Shown: positions 43,094 through 51,493 of the stretch, in pieces
Position numbering within the stretch: position 1 is the stretch's first letter
Layout: each line of letters begins with the position of its first letter
Notes under the pieces: model-generated
Told to the model about the DNA's origin: nothing
The model's input: only the letters and a program-made list of their open reading frames with translations
Database searches by the model: none
DNA from: Synechococcus sp. BSA11S
GTDB lineage: Bacteria > Cyanobacteriota > Cyanobacteriia > PCC-6307 > Cyanobiaceae
Direction: 5' to 3'
Assembly (NCBI RefSeq): GCF_014224355.1
Contig: NZ_VNWP01000008.1
Coordinates: 62,001-126,000, forward strand
DNA length: 64,000 bases
Made by a program: the position numbers and the translations under genes

Positions 43094-44572
43094 ATGGTCA
43101 GCACTGCACCTCCGGGTCCAATCCAGCAGCAGGTACTGGAGCCGAACAAGCTGCAGCAGCTGATGCTGGATGTGCCGTTGGATCACATCCTCGTAGCGGC
43201 GACAGCGAAGGCAACAGGCAAGACCTTCGGCATTGTGCTGCTGGTCATCAGGGACGCAAAGATCCTCAAGGATGAGTACCACTGCCTCATCACTCGTAGC
43301 ACATTCCAAGCGCTTCAAGAGCTGCAGACGCTGCTCTACAAGTATCTGACGCTGGCCTACCCGGGCACCACATGGAACGCGGGAGAGAACACATTCCGCA
43401 TTGGAGGCAAGTCAGCACCGTACGGCACATGTGAGCTGGCCTATTCCGCCAGCAGCCCTTTAGAGCAGATCAGGGCACAGAACAGGCTGCAGGGCCGCAG
43501 TAAGTGCGTGGCCATCCACGACGAAGTGGGTGTGATGCCTTCACCTGACTTCTACGACACCCTCGCCGGCATCATCAGAGCAAAGCCTGGGGTACAGACG
43601 CGGCAGGTGTTCCTGGCCAACCCCGGAGGCCCTGGGCATGTCTGGCTGAAGGAGAGGTTTGCGCTACCTGCTGGGCTGCCTGGGCCGATGCAGCCAAAGC
43701 GGTTCTGGAGCGCCACCTACGAGAAGTGGGTGGTGTTTGTCACGGCCAACGCCAGCATCAACCCGCACATCGACTGGGAGGCATACAAGCGCAACGTCGA
43801 GCTGATGGCCGGGGGAGACCCGGCGATGCTGGCGGCGCTGCTGGAGGGCCGGTGGGATCTGGACCTGGGCGGGTCGTTCTTCGCCAGCTGCTGGAGCCCG
43901 ACGCGGTGCCGTGTGGACATCAGGCCCGGGCAGATCAACCTCAAGACGCACAGCCCCAGGGCCTTCGTGTGCGGCGACTTCGGCTACAGCGCCCCGAGCT
44001 GCTTCTTTTTGGTCGTCCCTGATCCGCCGTTCATCGACTGCCCGAAGGGAAGCCTGCTGCTGGCTGATGAGCTGTATCTGGCAGCGCCTGGTGCTGGTGG
44101 GCGTCGGGACTGGCGGCGGGGGCCGTGCCTGAGTTCAGCGGAGCAGGCAGGGGTGCTGCGGCAGTGGCTGCAGCGGTGGGGTGTGGAACCTGAGGATCTG
44201 AAGGTCCTGGCGGATGACGCGGTGTTCAACCGGACCGGCAGTGAGAAGGGATCAACGGCTGAGGACTTCAGGGCCGGCGGTGTGCGGCTGCTGCCGGCGG
44301 AGAAGGCACGCACCCCCATGAACGTGGGCCTGGCGATGCTGAGAAACAGACTGAAGGCCACCGGGGTGGATCACGAGCGCCCGTGGCTGATGTGGAGCGT
44401 GGCGTGCGAGGGCCTGGAGGCCACCATGCCGAGCCTGCCGACGCACCCCCGGGACGTGGAGGTGATCGCCGACGGCACTGGAATTGACCATGCCGTGGAT
44501 GCGGTCAGGTACGCGGTGGCCTGGTATGGCAGCAGGTACACGAGTGGCTCCACGAACTACAGGGTCTGGTGA
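43094..44572 (+). CDS. terL: phage terminase large subunit
   Basis: DNA-packaging motor protein with an N-terminal ATPase and a C-terminal RNase H-like nuclease. The ATPase shows a Walker A-like ILVAATAKATGKTFGIVLL, the coupling-type segment LAYSASSPLEQIRAQNRLQG, and Walker B with catalytic Glu in CVAIHDEVGVM. The nuclease domain starts with AFVCGDFGYSAPSC, and later acidic residues lie in VLADDAVFN and IDHAVDAVRYA. Length is 492 aa from ATG 43094; a GTG at 43070 would add eight residues. No portal or capsid gene accompanies it. Confidence 0.88.
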   Translation: MVSTAPPGPIQQQVLEPNKLQQLMLDVPLDHILVAATAKATGKTFGIVLLVIRDAKILKDEYHCLITRSTFQALQELQTLLYKYLTLAYPGTTWNAGENTFRIGGKSAPYGTCELAYSASSPLEQIRAQNRLQGRSKCVAIHDEVGVMPSPDFYDTLAGIIRAKPGVQTRQVFLANPGGPGHVWLKERFALPAGLPGPMQPKRFWSATYEKWVVFVTANASINPHIDWEAYKRNVELMAGGDPAMLAALLEGRWDLDLGGSFFASCWSPTRCRVDIRPGQINLKTHSPRAFVCGDFGYSAPSCFFLVVPDPPFIDCPKGSLLLADELYLAAPGAGGRRDWRRGPCLSSAEQAGVLRQWLQRWGVEPEDLKVLADDAVFNRTGSEKGSTAEDFRAGGVRLLPAEKARTPMNVGLAMLRNRLKATGVDHERPWLMWSVACEGLEATMPSLPTHPRDVEVIADGTGIDHAVDAVRYAVAWYGSRYTSGSTNYRVW

Positions 44573-45069
44573 TGGGGCTGCGTAACAGCCTCAACTGGTC
44601 CGACACCGCCCTGTTGGCCCAGCAGGAGGCCTTGGCCCGACTGGCTGAGCCTGGTATCCGTCAGCTCAACGAGAACCGCCGCAGAGAGGCCTTGAGGCTG
44701 CGTGAGCTGTGGAGTCCGCTGGCTCCTCGATGCTGCGTGCGGCTCACCGAGCAGGCCTCTCGCCGATTCTATGGAGAAATTGTCTGCCGGCCTTCTGGCG
44801 TTGTGCCCATCGACGGAATTCTGGAAAGAGTCGAGGGTGAGCACGGCCTGATCCGTATCTTCTGGGTCTACCGAGATATCACCGCCCGAGGGGGCAACAA
44901 ACCCATCAGCGAGTTGGTCAGGGCTCACCGCTCAGAGATCGCAGCCAGGCAGCCGGAAGGGATCAGCGTGTGGGATGCCCGCGACATAGGGAGGGGGGCA
45001 GTTGCCCGTGCGGAGCGGCTCGAGCAGCCAAGCCCGACCCAGCCAAGCAACTACTGGTCGGACATCTGA
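44572..45069 (+). CDS. hypothetical protein after terminase
   Basis: A 165-residue protein whose ATG shares the last base of the terminase stop codon, so translation is probably coupled. It begins MGLRNSLNWSDTALLAQQEA, continues with a charged helical region (QLNENRRREALRLRELWS) and a beta-rich middle (RRFYGEIVCRPSGVVPIDGI), and has a Pro/Ser tail. No known domain is seen. Its position suggests a packaging or head-assembly accessory, where a portal gene would normally stand, but it is far too short for a portal. Confidence 0.6.
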   Translation: MGLRNSLNWSDTALLAQQEALARLAEPGIRQLNENRRREALRLRELWSPLAPRCCVRLTEQASRRFYGEIVCRPSGVVPIDGILERVEGEHGLIRIFWVYRDITARGGNKPISELVRAHRSEIAARQPEGISVWDARDIGRGAVARAERLEQPSPTQPSNYWSDI

Positions 45070-45179
45070 ACCAGCTGCTCAATGAATGTGCTCGGCGGGC
45101 CGCGGAAGTACCGAGCCGACAGAAGTTCTGGGAGTAGCTGGTAATTCGTAGCGCTCATCACTGGCTTTAGAATCAGGCT

Positions 45180-45320
45180 GTGAACAACCCAGACATGCCT
45201 GCAACCGGCAGCCACAGCAAGTGCGTCTTCGCCCTACGGCGCACTTCTGAGCGACAGGCTGTTGAGATCAAGCAGGAAACTGTTCTGAGTTACAAGCAGG
45301 CGCTGAGGTGGCCACGATGA
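45180..45320 (+). CDS. 46-residue hypothetical protein
   Basis: A short frame from GTG 45180 to TGA 45320 encodes 46 residues (VNNPDMPATGSHSKCVFALR, then RTSERQAVEIKQETVLSYKQ). Its stop overlaps the ATG of the next gene as ATGA, the usual coupling pattern in this element. This placement and a sensible basic composition are the only support. Confidence 0.4.
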   Translation: MNNPDMPATGSHSKCVFALRRTSERQAVEIKQETVLSYKQALRWPR

Positions 45321-46075
45321 GCGAATACGGTGAAGCTCTGGATCTCTACGTCAAAAGCCGAGAGCAGCTGGTCCTCGAAGCACTGGAGCCTGTGGTGGTC
45401 AATGCCATCGGGAAGCTGGAAGAGTTGATCGCCGCACTGCCTGGTGGCGATCTGGAGCGTGAATCGGCACTACAGCGACTGGTGGCAGTGAATGGGCCAG
45501 CCGAAGCCATATTGGCCCCCATCAATGATGCGCTGGCGAGTGAACTGAGCAGGGCCTTGGCGACATCAACGCCTGAAATCCGCCGCCGTGCTGCGGGGCG
45601 CCTGCCTGGCAGCCGCACCGATTTTCCGCAGCTGGATGCAGCGATGCTGCTGCGAGCGGTGGAAGTGGACGGCAAGAGCCTGGCGGACTGGACGAAGCGA
45701 ACCAGCCCCTCCCGCTGGATGGAGCAGCTGCTCCGGCGGGTGGAGACCGCCACCAGGGCTGGCTGGGAGCGTGACCAACGCGCTCGTGCACTGGCCAGTG
45801 AAGCGGCCGCCGCCATCAGCGCCACCGTTCGCAATGCCTTGCAGGTCACCGTGGACAGCGCCTTCTGGCAGCACGCACAGACCCAGCAGGAGATCACCTG
45901 GCGCACCGCACCGTCAATGGTGCAGCCAAGGGCCTGGCAATGGGTGACAGCAGCTGATGAAGGGGTGTGTTCAATCTGTCGGCCACTGCATCTGCAGATA
46001 GCAGCTGATCGCACTGCCTTCCCACCGATCCCTGCTCATCCACGTTGCAGGTGCAATCTGGAGCCGCTGAGCTAG
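45317..46075 (+). CDS. Mu F/SPP1 gp7-like minor head protein
   Basis: A 252-residue protein. The first 180 residues are helical (MSEYGEALDLYVKSREQLVL onward). The C-terminus carries the head-morphogenesis motif: WQWVTAADEGVCSICRPLHL with a C-x-x-C pair, then FPPIPAHPRCRCNLEPLS. This is the signature of the phage Mu gpF/SPP1 gp7 family, which joins the portal and helps scaffold or eject DNA. It normally follows a portal gene, which is missing here. ATG 45317 is preferred over the GTG three codons earlier. Confidence 0.78.
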   Translation: MSEYGEALDLYVKSREQLVLEALEPVVVNAIGKLEELIAALPGGDLERESALQRLVAVNGPAEAILAPINDALASELSRALATSTPEIRRRAAGRLPGSRTDFPQLDAAMLLRAVEVDGKSLADWTKRTSPSRWMEQLLRRVETATRAGWERDQRARALASEAAAAISATVRNALQVTVDSAFWQHAQTQQEITWRTAPSMVQPRAWQWVTAADEGVCSICRPLHLQIAADRTAFPPIPAHPRCRCNLEPLS

Positions 46076-46084
46076 GGATGCTTG

Positions 46085-46412
46085 TGAAAGCCCCACACTC
46101 AAGGGGTAACAGTTTTAGTCAGAAGTCTTGATCTCACCCCCGAGAGCAGCAGCACGATCTGGCGTTCTGGATCGAGGGGTATTACAACCGCGAACGCCGC
46201 CATTCAACGATCGGCTACGTCAGTCCGATCGACTACGAGCAGCGGTTCATCGCGACCTCTACACTTGCTCCTGTGAACCCCTGATCAGTGTCCACGAAAT
46301 CGGGGGAACCCCACAGTGCAGAAGTTGGTGGATAAGGTGCTGGCACTTATGGAGGCCAGTTCACCTGACGGGTGACTATTACGACCAGGCGCTCCTTGCA
46401 GGCAACTCAAAC
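46085..46412. mobile_element. IS3-family insertion sequence remnant
   Basis: This stretch contains the 3' end of an IS3-type transposase gene and its right terminal end. The sequence TGTCCACGAAATCGGGGGAA begins at 46289, directly after the transposase stop, and resembles IS3-family inverted-repeat ends. No left end was found. A 12-bp piece of the 35.8-kb dyad motif (TCAAGGGGTAAC, 46099-46110) lies just before the remnant. From about 46320 to 46412 I see nothing recognisable. Confidence 0.6.
46132..46284 (+). pseudogene. IS3-family transposase OrfB, C-terminal fragment
   Basis: The plus-strand frame ending at TGA 46282-46284 reads FWIEGYYNRERRHSTIGYVS and then PIDYEQRFIA. This is the conserved end of the DDE transposase of IS3-family elements, where NxxRxHSxLGYxSPxxYE is diagnostic. 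Only about 50 codons remain, and no start or upstream catalytic residues are present, so it is a decayed copy marking an old insertion at the boundary between the phage-like element and the envelope-machine island. Confidence 0.8.
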
Positions 46413-47474
46413 TCACTGGAGCTTCGCCCTCAGTGCCGCCCTTACGCGCTCGGCATACTTGTATATGTCACCAACAACATCTATCGGTACTTGCCTAGGC
46501 TCGGTTTCATCGAAAATCTCTACCTTCTTCTGTGAGCCATTAAAGTAAAGCCGTACAACGGCCTTCCAGCTATTCTGGTCAAGCAGTACATTGCAGTAGG
46601 TTTTGGTATCCTTCTCGGAGAGGCGGCTGGGATCAATCTCTGCGGCGCAGATAGCCCGTACAATGTAGAGGCCCTCCAGTTCCTCTGGCGTGGTGACGAT
46701 GCCATCATCTGGTACTTGCTCTTCCTCGACTGGTGGGTGCTCCTCTGCAGTCTTCTCACGGGCCATGGCCTCGCTGAGGCGGTCATTGATCCGATCGTTG
46801 ATGTAGAGCTTAACGGCATCGAGCACGATCGGCTTGAACTTTTCAAGTAGCTGGCCGCTGATCCGTTCAGCGGAATGGACACGCCGCGTCATCTCGCGCA
46901 CCAACCATTCGCTGGGGTCTGTCAACTCGGCACGTATCTGCTCCTTGACGCCACGAAGGTACTTAAGCCTCTCAGCAGCAGAGAGCAGCTTGTCAAGGTC
47001 GAACATCGACTTGGAAAGCTGCTTGATCTGATCGAGCGGGGCACTGCGCAGATCGAACAGGTCGACTTCTGCAAAGGGCTTAGTGTCCATCTTATTCTTA
47101 TCGTCCAAGTCGCTGAAGAACCTGAACAGACGCCCGTTGGTGAGGATTCCAATCCTTGCCCTGGTGGCATGAAAATACCGGGCGAGCTGCCCCATCTCGG
47201 CATCTTTTAGGTCAAGTGTGTAAGGCTTGGCTTCGACCAGGATCTTTGGCTCGCCGTTTTCCAGAACGGCATAGTCCACACGCTCACCCTGCTTGATGCC
47301 TGGCAGGTCTGCGGCGAATTCCGGCTTGACCTCCATCGGGTTGAAGATGTCGTAACCGAGTGCCTGCAGGAATGGGGCGATCAGGGCCATCTTTGTGGCC
47401 TCCTCGTTGGTGAGGCTCGGTCCTGCCTGCTGAGCACGTGCAGCGAGTGTCTGAAGGTGGTCGATCAGATCCAT
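46413..47474 (-). CDS. stand-alone HsdR N-terminal-like nuclease domain protein
   Basis: A 353-residue protein related to the N-terminal endonuclease domain of type I restriction R subunits. The nuclease motifs are ERVDYAVLENGEPKILVEAK, with the D and the E-x-K of a PD-(D/E)xK fold, after the helix EEATKMALIAPFLQALGYDI and the FNPMEVKPEFAAD block. No helicase domain, HsdM or HsdS is nearby. The second half has a helical stretch and an acidic linker (EEHPPVEEEQVPDDG). Start MDLIDHLQTLAARAQ at 47474. Such solo proteins are frequent in defence islands; whether it cuts DNA is not known. Confidence 0.78.
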   Translation of the reverse strand: MDLIDHLQTLAARAQQAGPSLTNEEATKMALIAPFLQALGYDIFNPMEVKPEFAADLPGIKQGERVDYAVLENGEPKILVEAKPYTLDLKDAEMGQLARYFHATRARIGILTNGRLFRFFSDLDDKNKMDTKPFAEVDLFDLRSAPLDQIKQLSKSMFDLDKLLSAAERLKYLRGVKEQIRAELTDPSEWLVREMTRRVHSAERISGQLLEKFKPIVLDAVKLYINDRINDRLSEAMAREKTAEEHPPVEEEQVPDDGIVTTPEELEGLYIVRAICAAEIDPSRLSEKDTKTYCNVLLDQNSWKAVVRLYFNGSQKKVEIFDETEPRQVPIDVVGDIYKYAERVRAALRAKLQ

Positions 47475-47620
47475 TTCCCGGGAGGTATTGCGAAAGAACA
47501 GAAGATTGACCCTCGTAGCTTGCACCTGCATCTCCCTTCACGCAATCTCTTTGGGTCTGGCTTAATCTCCTGTCGCGACGTGGGGCTTTTCATGCCGGGG
47601 CGCTCTTGATCCCTCGCTGC

Positions 47621-48415
47621 TCAGTTCTCCACAGGATCCAGCCCCGCAAGGACGGTGACGCTGCCCTGGCTACTCACCACCTCGACCCCATCGCTCCGCC
47701 GCGAGAAATGCCCGAGGTTCCGATCGGCTTTGCCCTGGCCGTCCTTGCTGAAGATCTCCACCGCGCCATTGTTCCAGAACACGTAAGTGCTGCGGTAGCC
47801 GTCAGCCCAACGCACGTTGTAGACGGTGTGGCCGTTGCTGTTGGTGAGGGCGCTGGCTTCGCAGGGCAGTTCCTTGGCGCTGGCATCGCGGTAGCTACGA
47901 AAGGTACAGGGCTCCCAAACAGATCCATCTCTAGAGCTAGCCGAAGAGGAGGGGCTAACTGTCTCCTGTGGTGGGAGCGGCCGCTCAGCGGCAGACCTCT
48001 CAGGGGGCTGGATCTCAGCGGGTGCACGAGCCTCCGTTTCATTGGTATCGCGGCGGCTCTCGGTCGTTGGTGCAAGATTCCTTTCTGGAGAGGAGGAATC
48101 ACTGGTGTTCGTCACGCTCCTGTTCAGGGAGGCGAGCCCAACCGCCATCACCAAGAACCCCGTCAAAGAGCCCAGCAGAAAGGACCAAGGGACGCCCGGC
48201 CGCGTCAGGGGGGATGCTGGAAAACGACTAGTTGACGCTGAGGGACCAGGAGGAGGGCCTGGAGGCCTGTTGATGCGGCCAGGTGGCCCTTTTGAATCGG
48301 ATGTCTCGAGAGATGGAGATGGTGGCTGGGGCGTGGGTTGGTCGAGCTCATGGAGCAGCTCTTCGGCGCGAGCGACGATGTCCTCGGGATCTCCCCGGCG
48401 CTCGCTCTGGCTCAT
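47621..48415 (-). CDS. single-pass membrane protein of the motor-linked cluster
   Basis: A 264-residue protein. The cytosolic first part begins MSQSERRGDPEDIVARAEEL and is rich in Pro and Ser. One membrane helix follows near residue 80-100 (SFLLGSLTGFLVMAVGLASL). The external part has a Ser/Glu/Pro linker and a C-terminal beta-type domain with WEPCTFRSYRDASAKELPCE and YNVRWADGYRSTYVFWNNGA, whose two cysteines may pair. It resembles nothing I can name. The ATG overlaps the end of the next upstream gene (48412) by 4 bp. It is last in the ZorA/B-like transcript. Confidence 0.65.
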   Translation of the reverse strand: MSQSERRGDPEDIVARAEELLHELDQPTPQPPSPSLETSDSKGPPGRINRPPGPPPGPSASTSRFPASPLTRPGVPWSFLLGSLTGFLVMAVGLASLNRSVTNTSDSSSPERNLAPTTESRRDTNETEARAPAEIQPPERSAAERPLPPQETVSPSSSASSRDGSVWEPCTFRSYRDASAKELPCEASALTNSNGHTVYNVRWADGYRSTYVFWNNGAVEIFSKDGQGKADRNLGHFSRRSDGVEVVSSQGSVTVLAGLDPVEN

Positions 48416-49080
48416 GACTGAGTCTCCGAGATCCTCAACAGGCGGCTGAGCAGATCCTGCTGGACCCGCAGTTGAGAGCGAAGCTCGTTGAGCTCGCTCT
48501 CCTGCCGGGTCATCTGCTGGCTCACCCGACGCTCGAGATTTTCCAGCCGGCGCAGGAGCATCGTCTGCTTCTCCTGTTCGGGGAAAGGACGATGGCGGGG
48601 CACCATCTGGCCTGGACTGAACAGAGTCCACCGTTGACCTCGCACCACCGGCTTGAAGACTGGGAGCGACTGCAACACCAGATCCTGTGGCCCCTCCAGG
48701 CCTTCGGGCCTGGGGAAGATCTGATGGAAGGACTCGCTCTCCAACAACCAAGACGGAGGATCAGCCTGAACCCAGACGACTGCGTCACCACTGGTGAGCT
48801 CGCAGAGTTGGAACACCGAGTCGGTCTCTGCCACGGTGAGGCGAAGGCCGCGCTGAGCAGTGGGGGTGAGCTCTGCCGGAGCCTGGTAGGCCGCCAGAGC
48901 CTGAGGGGAACGGCGCACCAGCCGGGTGAGCAGGAGCTCATCCACTGGCCATGGCCTTCGGGCCGGAGATTCGCCGGGCGGACCCAGCGGTGGAGCGGGC
49001 AGGGCCGTATGGGCCTGAAGCTGCTCGATGTCTCGCTCCAGTTGCAGCAGGCGATCGAGAGGTGAGGGTGTAGCGGCCAT
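48412..49080 (-). CDS. coiled-coil protein, paralogue of the gene at 51494
   Basis: A 222-residue soluble protein. A short N-terminal helix (PLDRLLQLERDIEQLQAH) leads to a domain of about 110 residues with VDELLLTRLVRRSPQALAAY and LQSLPVFKPVVRGQRWTLFS, then a C-terminal coiled coil (LLRRLENLERRVSQQM onward). The domain and the coiled-coil start (LENLERRV versus LANLERRI) match the plus-strand gene at 51494-52207, so the two are paralogues. The gene is one base from the MotB-like gene stop and overlaps the next gene by 4 bp. Confidence 0.7.
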   Translation of the reverse strand: MAATPSPLDRLLQLERDIEQLQAHTALPAPPLGPPGESPARRPWPVDELLLTRLVRRSPQALAAYQAPAELTPTAQRGLRLTVAETDSVFQLCELTSGDAVVWVQADPPSWLLESESFHQIFPRPEGLEGPQDLVLQSLPVFKPVVRGQRWTLFSPGQMVPRHRPFPEQEKQTMLLRRLENLERRVSQQMTRQESELNELRSQLRVQQDLLSRLLRISETQS

Positions 49081-49081
49081 C

Positions 49082-49687
49082 TCAACGGTCCTCCTGACGC
49101 GTGAAGCGAAGCTCGATGCGACGCCGCTCAGCTCGATCCTTCGTGTCGGCGGGAGCATAACGACCATCCGCAGCGATCAGGCTACCGGCGGAATAGGGGC
49201 GGATGATCAACCCCTGCTTGCCATTGGGATCAAGCCTGGCCCTGAGCTCATGGGCAACCGCTAGGGCGCGGAGCAGCCCTAAATCCGTGTTCGAGCCTGC
49301 ATTAAAGCCGCTGAGAGCGGAGGAGCTACTGGCCTTCGGCATCAGCAGATCGAGGTTGCTCATCCCTGGCGAGGGCTGACCATCGGTGTGGCCTATGACT
49401 TCTACGCTGTCGATTCGGTACTTCTTGATGATCTCGCGGATTTCCGGCAAACGGCGATCCAGGGCTCTTCTGAAGTCGGGACCGAGCACATAGCTGCCTG
49501 TGGTGAAGCGAAAGGACTCCCGCTCCGTCAGGGGGACGAGGGGTGGTTTTTCATTACTGGCCCGAGCCAGGGCAGCGACGGCCACGGTCAGCAGAAGGAT
49601 TAGAAGGCTGTTGCTGAGCAGATCGGTGTAACCGATCCAATAATTCGTGTCGCTGTCTCGGGAGCGCCGGCTAGAGCGAGCCATCAT
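49082..49687 (-). CDS. MotB/OmpA-like stator protein (ZorB-like)
   Basis: A 201-residue protein with an N-terminal basic tail, one membrane helix (NYWIGYTDLLSNSLLILLLT) and a periplasmic OmpA-like peptidoglycan-binding domain (IDSVEVIGHTDGQPSPG, later RRRIELRF). The Asp in GYTDLL sits exactly where MotB carries its proton-binding aspartate (AYADFM), so ion flow is plausible. This layout matches MotB and ZorB of Zorya defence. The ATG at 49687 overlaps the MotA-like gene's stop, the usual arrangement of stator pairs. No flagellar genes are near. Confidence 0.82.
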   Translation of the reverse strand: MMARSSRRSRDSDTNYWIGYTDLLSNSLLILLLTVAVAALARASNEKPPLVPLTERESFRFTTGSYVLGPDFRRALDRRLPEIREIIKKYRIDSVEVIGHTDGQPSPGMSNLDLLMPKASSSSALSGFNAGSNTDLGLLRALAVAHELRARLDPNGKQGLIIRPYSAGSLIAADGRYAPADTKDRAERRRIELRFTRQEDR

Positions 49688-51318
49688 CAACGGCCTCTAT
49701 CAGCATCTCGGCCATCGAGCCGCGCAAGGGATGCCAGGTTGAGAAGGCGGGACTCCAGATCCCCGAGTAGTTGGACAAGCCCCTGGCTTAGGTTCTGGGC
49801 GTAAAGGGTCGGCTGATCAAGTTGAGCCAGCGCGGATCGCTGGGTGTCGATCGCAGCACCAAGATCCTGCTGCAACTGGTTAGTCAGTTGCTCGATGGTC
49901 TCGCGGGCATGCTTGCTGCGCTCGGCCAGCAAGGCGTCATCCTCGAGCTTGGCGTTCTGCACAGTGGTCACGAAGGCGCTGGTGAGGTCATCGAGACGCA
50001 CCACATTGCGGTTCCAGTTGCTGAGCGCGGTCTCAAGGGCAGAGGCGAACACCTGGCAGCTTTCGGCAACGGAGGCATCGGCGGCTAGGCGAGCGCGGAC
50101 GGATTCGGCAACCTCCAGCGCAAGTTTGCGATCGCGCATGACCTCCAGGCGGGCTTCTCGGAGCTGCTTACTGGATTCAACAGCAGACTGGTTGCTCTGG
50201 TCCAGAGACATGCTCGCCTGCTGCAGGGACTGGATCTCCTTCTGAATCTGCTGGCTGGCCAGTCGGCAGGACTGCAGTTCTGTCTCCGCGGTCTTGGCGA
50301 GCAGCTTCCACTCCGCCTGGGTGGACATCAGTGAATCTCGCACATCGACAAGGCGAGCACTGAGGCCATCTGAGCTGGCTGTGATCTGTTCCTGTGACTC
50401 CTGCAGGCTCTGCACCGATTGCTGCAGGGTCGTGGCGAAGTCGGTGTCGCGAAAGGCCTGGGCGGCCTGCACGAAATCCTGCCCGCTCTCGTTGAAGGCG
50501 TTGGCCACGCTTCCCAGCTGTCGAACGGCAATCTGGGCCTGGGAGGTCAGGCTGGTATTCACGTCGAAGATCTCCTTAAGCTTGGCGGAAAAGGCATCCT
50601 TCATGGCCGACTCGACCGCGTTATAGACGGCCAGGGGCAGGTCGCCAGCTGACTTATTTAAGTCCTGAATCGACTTGCGCAGGGGAGCCATCACCTTGCT
50701 GTCGAGCTGCTGGGGAAGCACGGTCTCCAGCCAGCTGCTCAGCAGTGCTTCGCAGCGCTCCAGGCAGTTCCTGGTGCCGACGATCTGCGTCCAGATCAGC
50801 ACCAGCAAACTCAGAAACAGACCCAGCAGGCTCGTCTGAAATGCAGCCCCCATGGGTGCAACTATGCCTGAGAGGGCTGTCATTGTTTCTTCCGTGCTGG
50901 CATTCTTCGCCAGGGCTCCAGCAATCTCGCTCAGGCCGATAGTCAGGCCTGCAAAGGTACCCAGAAGGCCCAGGGAGATCAGGATGCCCGGGGCCTGCCG
51001 CAGCCAGCTCTGGGCCGACGCAGCTGTGATCTGACGGAAGACGAAGGGCAGGGAGATGGTCTCGATCTCGCCGGCGCTGAATTCGGCCGCATCGACCTGA
51101 TCGACATGAGACAGCAACGCGATGTAACGGTTCTTGATTCGCTCAAGGCGATCACCAAGCTCCGGAGCTTCCGAGTCGTCCTGGTGGAGCTGGGCCAGCC
51201 TGGCCGCCAGCGGCATGGTCAGACGCGCCAGCTGGCCGGAAAGGCCAATCGCCACGAATGCCACCGCCACCATCAAAAGCAGGATCACGACTTTCGAGAG
51301 GTTGATAAGAACATCCAT
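49687..51318 (-). CDS. MotA/ExbB-like protein with long coiled-coil tail (ZorA-like)
   Basis: A 543-residue membrane protein. Helix 1 is near residues 5-28 (LSKVVILLLMVAVAFVAIGL). The MotA/TolQ/ExbB core has PGILISLGLLGTFAGLTIGL and GAAFQTSLLGLFLSLLVLIW. The remaining 320 residues are a long coiled-coil-rich cytosolic tail (from APLRKSIQDLNKSAGD on). ZorA of Zorya systems has the same layout: a proton-channel domain and a long helical tail. The ATG at 51318 faces the plus-strand gene at 51494 across 175 bp. It pairs with the MotB-like protein. Confidence 0.82.
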   Translation of the reverse strand: MDVLINLSKVVILLLMVAVAFVAIGLSGQLARLTMPLAARLAQLHQDDSEAPELGDRLERIKNRYIALLSHVDQVDAAEFSAGEIETISLPFVFRQITAASAQSWLRQAPGILISLGLLGTFAGLTIGLSEIAGALAKNASTEETMTALSGIVAPMGAAFQTSLLGLFLSLLVLIWTQIVGTRNCLERCEALLSSWLETVLPQQLDSKVMAPLRKSIQDLNKSAGDLPLAVYNAVESAMKDAFSAKLKEIFDVNTSLTSQAQIAVRQLGSVANAFNESGQDFVQAAQAFRDTDFATTLQQSVQSLQESQEQITASSDGLSARLVDVRDSLMSTQAEWKLLAKTAETELQSCRLASQQIQKEIQSLQQASMSLDQSNQSAVESSKQLREARLEVMRDRKLALEVAESVRARLAADASVAESCQVFASALETALSNWNRNVVRLDDLTSAFVTTVQNAKLEDDALLAERSKHARETIEQLTNQLQQDLGAAIDTQRSALAQLDQPTLYAQNLSQGLVQLLGDLESRLLNLASLARLDGRDADRGR

Positions 51319-51493
51319 CAGGCTGAAGGGGGCGACAAAATCTGGTCGTGTTGTGTGACTGATATAGTAGATGTTTGCCCTCCACCATGCCTAAATCGAT
51401 TGGTCAGCGCTGGCTGCGCTGACGCCTCAAGCAACGCCACAGGCTTTTGTTAGGATGAGTTACCAAGGGGGGGGCTCGGTAAGGACGCCGACC
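51319..51493. promoter_or_regulatory. divergent intergenic region inside the motor cluster
   Basis: This 175-bp stretch separates the leftward MotA-like gene from the rightward coiled-coil gene, so it must carry two promoters. TATAGT at 51363-51368 is a possible plus-strand -10 box, without a clear -35. AAGGA at 51480-51484 is a Shine-Dalgarno-like sequence before the ATG at 51494 and supports that start. Confidence 0.35.

Noticed and set aside
46128-46535. 135-residue plus-strand frame over the IS3 remnant
   Set aside because: The IS3 transposase tail is read in another frame. This frame has no domain and overlaps the HsdR-like gene end.
49687-51318. Flagellar or TonB-dependent energising complex as the identity of the MotA/MotB-like pair
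   Set aside because: No flagellar, TonB or Tol genes are near, and the long cytosolic coiled-coil tail and peptidoglycan-binding partner fit ZorAB better.
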